A DNA stretch of 64,000 nt from Rhinopithecus roxellana (lineage: Eukaryota; Chordata; Mammalia; Primates; Cercopithecidae), in NCBI RefSeq assembly GCF_007565055.1, contig NC_044551.1, forward strand, positions 99,844,266-99,908,265, in the 5' to 3' direction. The position numbers were made by a program, and so were the translations under genes. Under the pieces are notes generated by a model. The model had not been told where the DNA came from, made no database searches, and was given only the letters and a program-made list of their open reading frames with translations. The first letter of the stretch is position 1; each line of letters begins with the position of its first letter. This document shows, one piece after another, positions 58,541-64,000 of the stretch.

Positions 58541-59569
58541 CCCTTATGAGTGTGTGTATGCACTCTTGTGTAGATTCATGTGGCGGTGTTTGTGTGAATG
58601 TGTCTACGTTGGAGGGAGGTGGTTGTTTCCTACAGGTGGTCAGTGTGACACAGTGACCTGAAGAGAACTTAAGGCAGGACTAAGCCTAAACTTTCCAGTT
58701 GTCAAAATTATTAAATATAAATGTCTAAAGTGCTGCTGATATGGTTAAGTAGCACGAGAACTGACTACTGGATTTAGCAAAATAGAGATCATAGGTAAAC
58801 TGGATAAGAACGTGAAATAGTAGTGGAAGGCAGAAGTCTAAGGATTCTAAGGAAAGTGGAAAAGGAGACATTGGAGACATTATTTTAAATACTGTTCCTA
58901 GGAGTTTTCTTCCAGGAGAAGGAATGAAATAGGGCAGTAGCTGGAGCTGTTGTGGGATTATGAGTTTTTCTTCTTTTAGCAGTGGAAGAAATAATAGCAT
59001 GTTTATAAACTTATTGGAAAAACTGATGTGTATGATGTGAGCGAGTGTGTGTGAGAGAGAGATAGAGTGAAAGAGAGAGGTAAATTCCTAGAACAATGTC
59101 CTAATGTGGGCGAGTGGAGAAATGAGATAGAGTCTATAGGATAATATGCAGTTGAGAGATTTTAGAATGACTATGCTGATAGTAATGATCTAGTCGAGTG
59201 TGAAAAAGTCATGACAAAGGAGGAGATAGAGCAAGACACGATAATAAAGAAGCAGCTTGTGACATTTTGGAGTATCAGAGGGATTGGGATCCAGTGCACA
59301 AATGGAGAAACTGGCTTTAATTGGGAAAGCGTTCATCCACAGTGACAAGAGGGGATGCAGCAGGTATGGGTAGAGATAGGTATAGGTGGGAGGTGGGATT
59401 TTTAGAGTCTGTAAAAGTTATTTCCTGATATTTTCCACTTCCTCACTCACATTGGAAGGAAGTTGAGGATAAGGAGAGGGGAAGTATTACAATTTGGAAA
59501 AGAGGATAAACCAAGACACGGTAGTCTAGAAGAATGAGAAAGGAAAATAGGCTGGGGAAATGCAGTAGG
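58541..59569. other. Unique sequence, purine-rich, no gene
   Basis: Contains a GTGTGTGAGAGAGAGATAGA tract near 59046. No gene or named repeat. Confidence 0.45.
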
Positions 59570-59722
59570 AATGAATAAATGCTATGTAATAGTTATTTGC
59601 ATTTTAAAATTTGTGTTATTTTTAATTGTTTTTTTCAAAATACTCTGATTTGCAGTTGGTTGAATCTATGCGGCGAATGTCAAACTCGCCGGCGCAGAAC
59701 CTCCAGGTGATGGGGGCTGACT
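59570..59722 (+). mobile_element. MER2/Tigger-type DNA transposon end
   Basis: AATTGTTTTTTTCAAAATAC, then GATTTGCAGTTGGTTGAATC and a close at GGGGCTGACTA resemble the 3' end of the MER2/Tigger1 pattern. A CpG-bearing segment at 59671-59695 differs from what I recall of the family. Confidence 0.55.
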
Positions 59723-59981
59723 ATATTTGAGGACCAGTGTGCTTGTGTTTCTGTCCCTGTCCTAAACTCCTAAACATCTGAATGAGTTGTTGAGCACAGG
59801 TGTTTTCCCACCTGGTTCCCTTATTTTTGTTTTTATCACAGTTTTCCTTATATTGTAGTATATAGTACAAAAAAAAAATTCAGAATAAAGTCTGGTTTCT
59901 TTTGTTTTAGTTACTGTACTTGCACTAAAAAAAGTGTGAGATCTCATTTGTTGTTTGTGTGTTAGTTATATCGGTCCACAT

Positions 59982-60284
59982 TTTTTGAGGGGGAAGGGAA
60001 GGGGGAAACAGGGTCTTACTCAGTCGCCCAGGCTGGAGTGCAGTGGCATGGTCTGGGCTCACTGCAACTGCCTCCTAGGTTCAAGTGATCCTCCCACCTC
60101 AGCCTCCCAAGTAGCTGGGACCACAGGTGTACACCACGGCACCCAGATAACTTTTGTATGTCTTTGTAGAAATGGGGTTGCCCCATATTTCCCAGGCTGA
60201 TCTTGAACTCCTGGCTTTAACTGATCCATCTGCCTCAGCCTCCCAAAGTGCTGGGATTACAGGCGTGAACCACCGCAACTGGCC
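59982..60284 (-). mobile_element. Alu SINE, minus strand, with degraded tail
   Basis: The tail region is purine-rich (GAGGGGGAAGGGAAGGGGG) rather than T-rich, then CAGGGTCTTACTCAGTCGCC and a body to CAACTGGCC. Diverged (AluJ grade). Confidence 0.9.
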
Positions 60285-60508
60285 CTGACATAGCTTTTAA
60301 TTTGTGTCATATGGGTGATTGAATTTTGAAATATAGTGCTCCTACTATTTTTCTGCTCTAAGACTGTAGAGCACAAAAGTGGAAATAGCTGTTAGGAAGG
60401 CCACCAACAGCATCTACTACAATCAGGTTGAAAAGAGGTTCCCAAAAGTATGAAGAAGAGATAAAGTAGTAGGAAGAATGAAAGAGATATTATAAAAATA
60501 GTGAGGCG

Positions 60509-60816
60509 GGCCGGGCGCGGTGGCTCACGCCTGTAATCCCAGCACTTTGGGAGGCTGAGGCGGGCGGATCACGAGGTCAGGAGATCAAGACCATCCTGGC
60601 TAACACAGTGAAACACTGTCTTTACTAAAAATACAAAAAAAAGTAGCCGGGTGTGGTGGCGGGCGCCTGTAGTCCCAGCTACTCGGGAGGCTGAGGCAGG
60701 AGAATGGTGTAAACCCGGGAGGCGGAGCTTGCAGTGAGCTGAGATCCGGCCACTGCACTCCAGCCTGAGCAACAGAGCGAGACTCCGTCTCAAAAAAAAA
60801 AAAAAAAAAAAAAAAA
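60509..60816 (+). mobile_element. AluY, Old World monkey type, plus strand
   Basis: Full length from GGCCGGGCGCGGTGGCTCAC to an A25 tail. It carries GAGATCCGGCCAC in the right arm (the monkey-type base pattern), while retaining CACGCC at the head. Nearly undecayed. Confidence 0.95.
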
Positions 60817-60839
60817 TTTAAACTAGAAATGTCAACGTA

Positions 60840-61537
60840 AGTTAATATATTGATTTCATAGGGAAAGAATAAAGAAATAGACTCTAATTTTTCTTTTAAA
60901 TTTCCTTTCTTGAATCCAAGGGTTATCGAGAAATATTTACTTATAGATACTAGTTGTTTAACTATCTTTTTATTATTGATTTATACTTTTATTGCTTTAT
61001 AAATAAAATCTGTATAATATTGGTTCTTATGAATTTTTTGAGCCCTTCTTTGTAGCCTTGTATGAGGTTAATTTTTCTAAATTTTATAATTTTGCTTGAA
61101 GTGAATGTCTAGTGTCTGTTGATGTAATGTTTATTAGAGCTTATTATATTTTAATGTATAGAAAATAACACTTGCTGTTTTGGGTCTGCTTGATTTATTC
61201 ATAGTGATTCATAGTTAATAATCTCCAACCATAATTGTGGTTTTATGTATTTTCACTGTAGTTCTGTCAGTTGTTGTTATATAACATTTTTCAGTTGTGT
61301 TGTTATATGGATATGGATTCATGATATTGGCACATAACCAAAATAAAATATCTCAATTTTTTTTTCTCATGATCATTTTTAGTTTAAATTATTTAGTCTG
61401 TTTCTGGCTGTTTTAGGTTTATATTTATATGTAGTCTTTTTTTTCTATCCCTCTATTTTTGAGCTTCACATGTTCTGCTGCTTAATATTTCTAGATCTCT
61501 CAAAAATCCATCAGATCATTAATCACAGTCATTTCCA

Positions 61538-61576
<39 letters not shown>

Positions 61577-62880
61577 AGACGGAGTCGTGCTCTGTCGCCC
61601 AGGCTGGAGTGCAGTGGCCAGATCTCAGCTCACTGCAAGCTCCGCCTCCCGGGTTTACGCCATTCTCCTGCCTCAGCCTCTCGAGTAGCTGGGACTACTA
61701 GCCACCTCGCCCGGCTAGTTTTTTGTATTTTTTTAGCAGAGACGGGGTTTCACCGTGTTAGCCAGGATGGTCTCGATCTCCTGACCTCATGATCCGCCCG
61801 TCTCGGCCTCCCAAAGTGCTGGGATTACAGGCTTGAGCCACCGCGCCAGGCCCATTTCTTTAAATTACTATTAGATTGTGATTTACTTCCATTTTTAGTT
61901 ATTTTTACGTTTGAATTACATTCTTTTTTAATTGATTTATGAAGAGTATTTCTTTAATTTTTCTTTTTGTATTGTTCTAATATCCACTGAATATAGACAT
62001 TTTCTTCTGCTGATTTAAAAAGTGATTCTTCTTTATTAAAATTTACACCAAAGATTAGTTTTTAAATCAGTTTTTAAGCTTATAAATATCTATAAATTAT
62101 ATTTCAGTAAGTTAAACTCTTCATGTGAACTAGAATTCTAGTTCGTAAATATTATGGACATTTAATTTTTTAAGATTGTTTTCCTATGAATATTGCTTTT
62201 TTAGACAACAAATATTCCCTTAGATATTTATGCACCCTTAATTCCCATGTGTTTGCAGCATTCTCCTGGATGTATTCTTTACTTGCTGGAGAACATGTCA
62301 AAGAAGTTTTTATGCGATAAAGTTTTTGAAGCCCTGCATGCCTGAAATAGTTTTATTTTACACTCAGAGTTAAATAAAACATTTAGTTGGATATAGAACT
62401 CTAGTTTAATGTGCTTTTCTTTCAACACTTTGAAAATGTAACTCCATTGTTTCCTGAATATAGTATAATCCTTGAGAATTTCAGTGTCAATCTGATTATA
62501 ACTCCGTTATGTGTAATTGGATTTTCTTTTCTAGAAACCTAAAGAACTTTTTATTCTTACTTGATGTTCTCAATTTTTGCTATAACTTGTCTCACTGTAT
62601 GTTTGTTCTAATTTATTCGGTTTGCCATTATATATTCTTTTAATCTGAGCTCTTGCATTTTTCTTTAATTTTGAGAATTTTAAGTCATTGTTTCTTCTAA
62701 AGTGTCTTTCCCCCTATTTATTTATTCTTTCCCTTTGAAATTAATACATTAACTTATGTTGACATTTCTAGTCTCAATATTTTCATAATATTTCTTTCAT
62801 TCTTCCCATCACTTTGTCTCTTCTTGGTATTTTTGGGAACCTCTTTTTAACCTGATTATGGTAGATACTATGGGTGGCCT
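60840..62880 (-). mobile_element. Old L1/HAL1-type LINE, minus strand, split by an AluY
   Basis: The later part (62330-62560) resembles the reversed ORF1 of ancient L1/HAL1: GATATAGAACTCTAGTTTAA, TTCTTTCAACACTTTGAA, TCCATTGTTTCCTGAATATA. The earlier part (60900-61540) is compatible but weak. The Alu at 61542-61852 interrupts it. Confidence 0.5.
61542..61852 (-). mobile_element. AluY, Old World monkey type, minus strand
   Basis: T30 tail, then GAGACGGAGTCGTGCTCTGT and GTGGCCAGATCTCAGCTC, CCACCTCGCCCGGCTAG, GGCTTGAGCC. It lacks the short GGCGCCTG segment near 61700. CCATTTCT flanks both sides. Confidence 0.94.
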
Positions 62881-63272
62881 TCCCAACAGCTATTTTCGTT
62901 TCTTCTTTGTTGACTTTGCTTGTATGACAATGTGCCCAGACCCAGGGAATGTATCAATATTGATATAAGGCAATCAAGAAAGTCCAGTTAGCATTGAACA
63001 TCTAGGAATGACCATGCGACCTTAGGAGTGTACACATGCATTAAGGCTGAGGGCACTCGGCCCTTTTCCTGAGGCTGGAGAAAGCAAGGGAGAGAGGAGC
63101 CAATGTCACTGATGGTGACCTTTTACCAACACTGGAAAATGGAGTCTTGGAGTCCAGATGAGATTTGTTTTAAGAAATATAATTTTTAAAAAATCTTATG
63201 TATTATTGTGCATTGATGCTTATACGCAACATATTTGAGTGCATTATTTTATTTAGTTAGTTCTGGATACTA
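62881..63272. other. Unique sequence
   Basis: Nothing recognised. Confidence 0.5.
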
Positions 63273-63314
63273 TTAGGTTGGTGCAAAAGTAGTTGTGGTT
63301 TTGCAGTAACCTAA
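63273..63314 (+). mobile_element. MADE1 mariner MITE, internally deleted (42 bp)
   Basis: TTAGGTTGGTGCAAAAGTAG opens the element and CCTAA closes it, with TA on both sides (63271-63272 and 63315-63316). The family is normally about 80 bp, so roughly half is missing and the long hairpin is lost. Confidence 0.88.
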
Positions 63315-63422
63315 TAGCATATGAAGGAAAGTATTTTGAGGGCTTTGGGGATGTTTTTCTTTATTACTATAGCTGCTATTGATGATAATACAATAGTAAT
63401 GATCACTCCTATGAATTAGCAT

Positions 63423-63745
63423 TGCAGGACTTTTCCTTAGTTCAGCTAAAAACAGGGTTCTTTGTCCCACAGCCATGAAAATTCAGGCTCACAGACAATT
63501 TAAATGGTGAGTAAGACAGGATTTTATTGGGTAAAAAGGAAGAAAAGGGGGAAACAGGGACTCTTGCAAGAACAGAGTCCTGCTAGAGGACCTCCCGCCC
63601 AGCAGTTCAAATCTCAGTTTCCACACAGGAAGAGAAGGGGCCAGGCTCCTCCCTGCTACAAATGTCATGAACTTCCCAAGGCTCCACCTCAGTGGGCGGG
63701 CTGGTTGAAGTTCCTCCAGGGACTCCCTCCCACCTGGCTGTCTTA
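63423..63745 (-). mobile_element. Short solo LTR, minus strand (family not identified), copy 2
   Basis: Shares with 18409-18730 the order ACTTTCCTTAGTTCAGC, CACAG(C)GATGAAA-like, AGGCTCACAGA, GGGAAACAGGGACTC, TTCCACACAGG and CAGGCTGGTTG, over 323 bp. ATTTTATTGGG (63521-63531) is the reversed polyadenylation signal. No target duplication was recognised. Confidence 0.72.
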
Positions 63746-64000
63746 CTAGTACTACAACACTGATGATATTATTGTAAAGAAAGGTAAAGGAAAAACCTCT
63801 TTAGGTCGTGTGGCTGATCTGTTTCCTTGATTCTCACCTGCTCTGGTCTCTAGTTTACCTGGCGGGGACACTCACTGTTTTGACTACTCATCAGCCTCTA
63901 CACTACATATCACAGACTGGTATAGAGATTCAACTTATGAGAATTCCTTGTATCTAAATACTACACCAGCCTGATGCAAAGTTTCACCACTGCCCAGTCA
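63746..64000. other. Unique sequence to the window end
   Basis: Nothing recognised. Confidence 0.5.

Noticed and set aside
18409..63745. Segmental duplication linking the two similar LTRs
   Set aside because: Similarity stops at the LTR ends, and the flanking sequences are unrelated.
1..64000. tRNA, snRNA, 7SL or Y RNA genes
   Set aside because: I searched by eye for the A/B boxes and typical starts and found none apart from Alu-internal pol III boxes; a tRNAscan or Infernal run would be decisive.
1..64000. Human origin
   Set aside because: Alu diagnostic bases in four young copies and the near-identical LTR pair of an F-type provirus fit an Old World monkey better.

Overview
The window is primate nuclear DNA: AT-rich, dense with Alu and L1 copies, and with no recognisable protein-coding gene or exon. 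The youngest Alus (29381-29670, 32954-33220, 60509-60816, 61542-61852) carry a combination of bases that I associate with Old World monkey AluY subfamilies rather than human AluY: GGCCGGATCTCAGCTC in the right arm, CCACCTCGCCCGGCTAG, and GGCTTGAGCCACCGCG at the head. I therefore read the source as a cercopithecid such as macaque, baboon or guenon; this is inference from recalled subfamily features.

The main feature is a short, defective, tRNA-Phe-primed class I endogenous retrovirus (HERV-F type) at 6137-10557. Two 479-bp LTRs (6137-6615 and 10079-10557) differ at only three positions. They begin TG, end CA, and are flanked by the 5-bp duplication CTGAT. The provirus sits inside an older LTR (5564-6136 plus 10563-10712) whose tandem inverted-CCAAT units it splits. 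Between the LTRs are a primer binding site, a splice donor, a gag with a 461-codon open stretch and CCHC knuckles, a protease broken at its active site, the N-terminal part of reverse transcriptase, and, after a large deletion, the end of env. Near-identical LTRs combined with a badly damaged coding region suggest recent copying of an already defective genome.

The rest, by region: 1-5563 holds three Alus and an old L1. 10713-22666 holds an LTR broken by an Alu, a repeat-poor block, a Tigger-like DNA transposon, an L1M 3' end, a short solo LTR and L2 remnants. 22667-33220 holds Alus and an old minus-strand L1 invaded by two Alus and a younger L1. 33786-38590 holds an MST-type LTR, an L2 and an L1 3' end. 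38596-45570 is an almost full-length minus-strand L1 with an Alu in ORF2. 45571-53272 holds Alus, old L1 pieces, a DNA transposon, three LTRs, and a MER5 copy that seems to have donated 34 bp to a nearby Alu. 53273-59569 is repeat-poor, with MIR and L2 remnants. 59570-64000 holds Alus, an old L1/HAL1 block, a miniature MADE1 and a second copy of the solo LTR seen at 18409.

Nothing here forms a working gene set. The layout fits a gene-poor intergenic segment or a large intron. All repeat family names are by recognition, without a database search.
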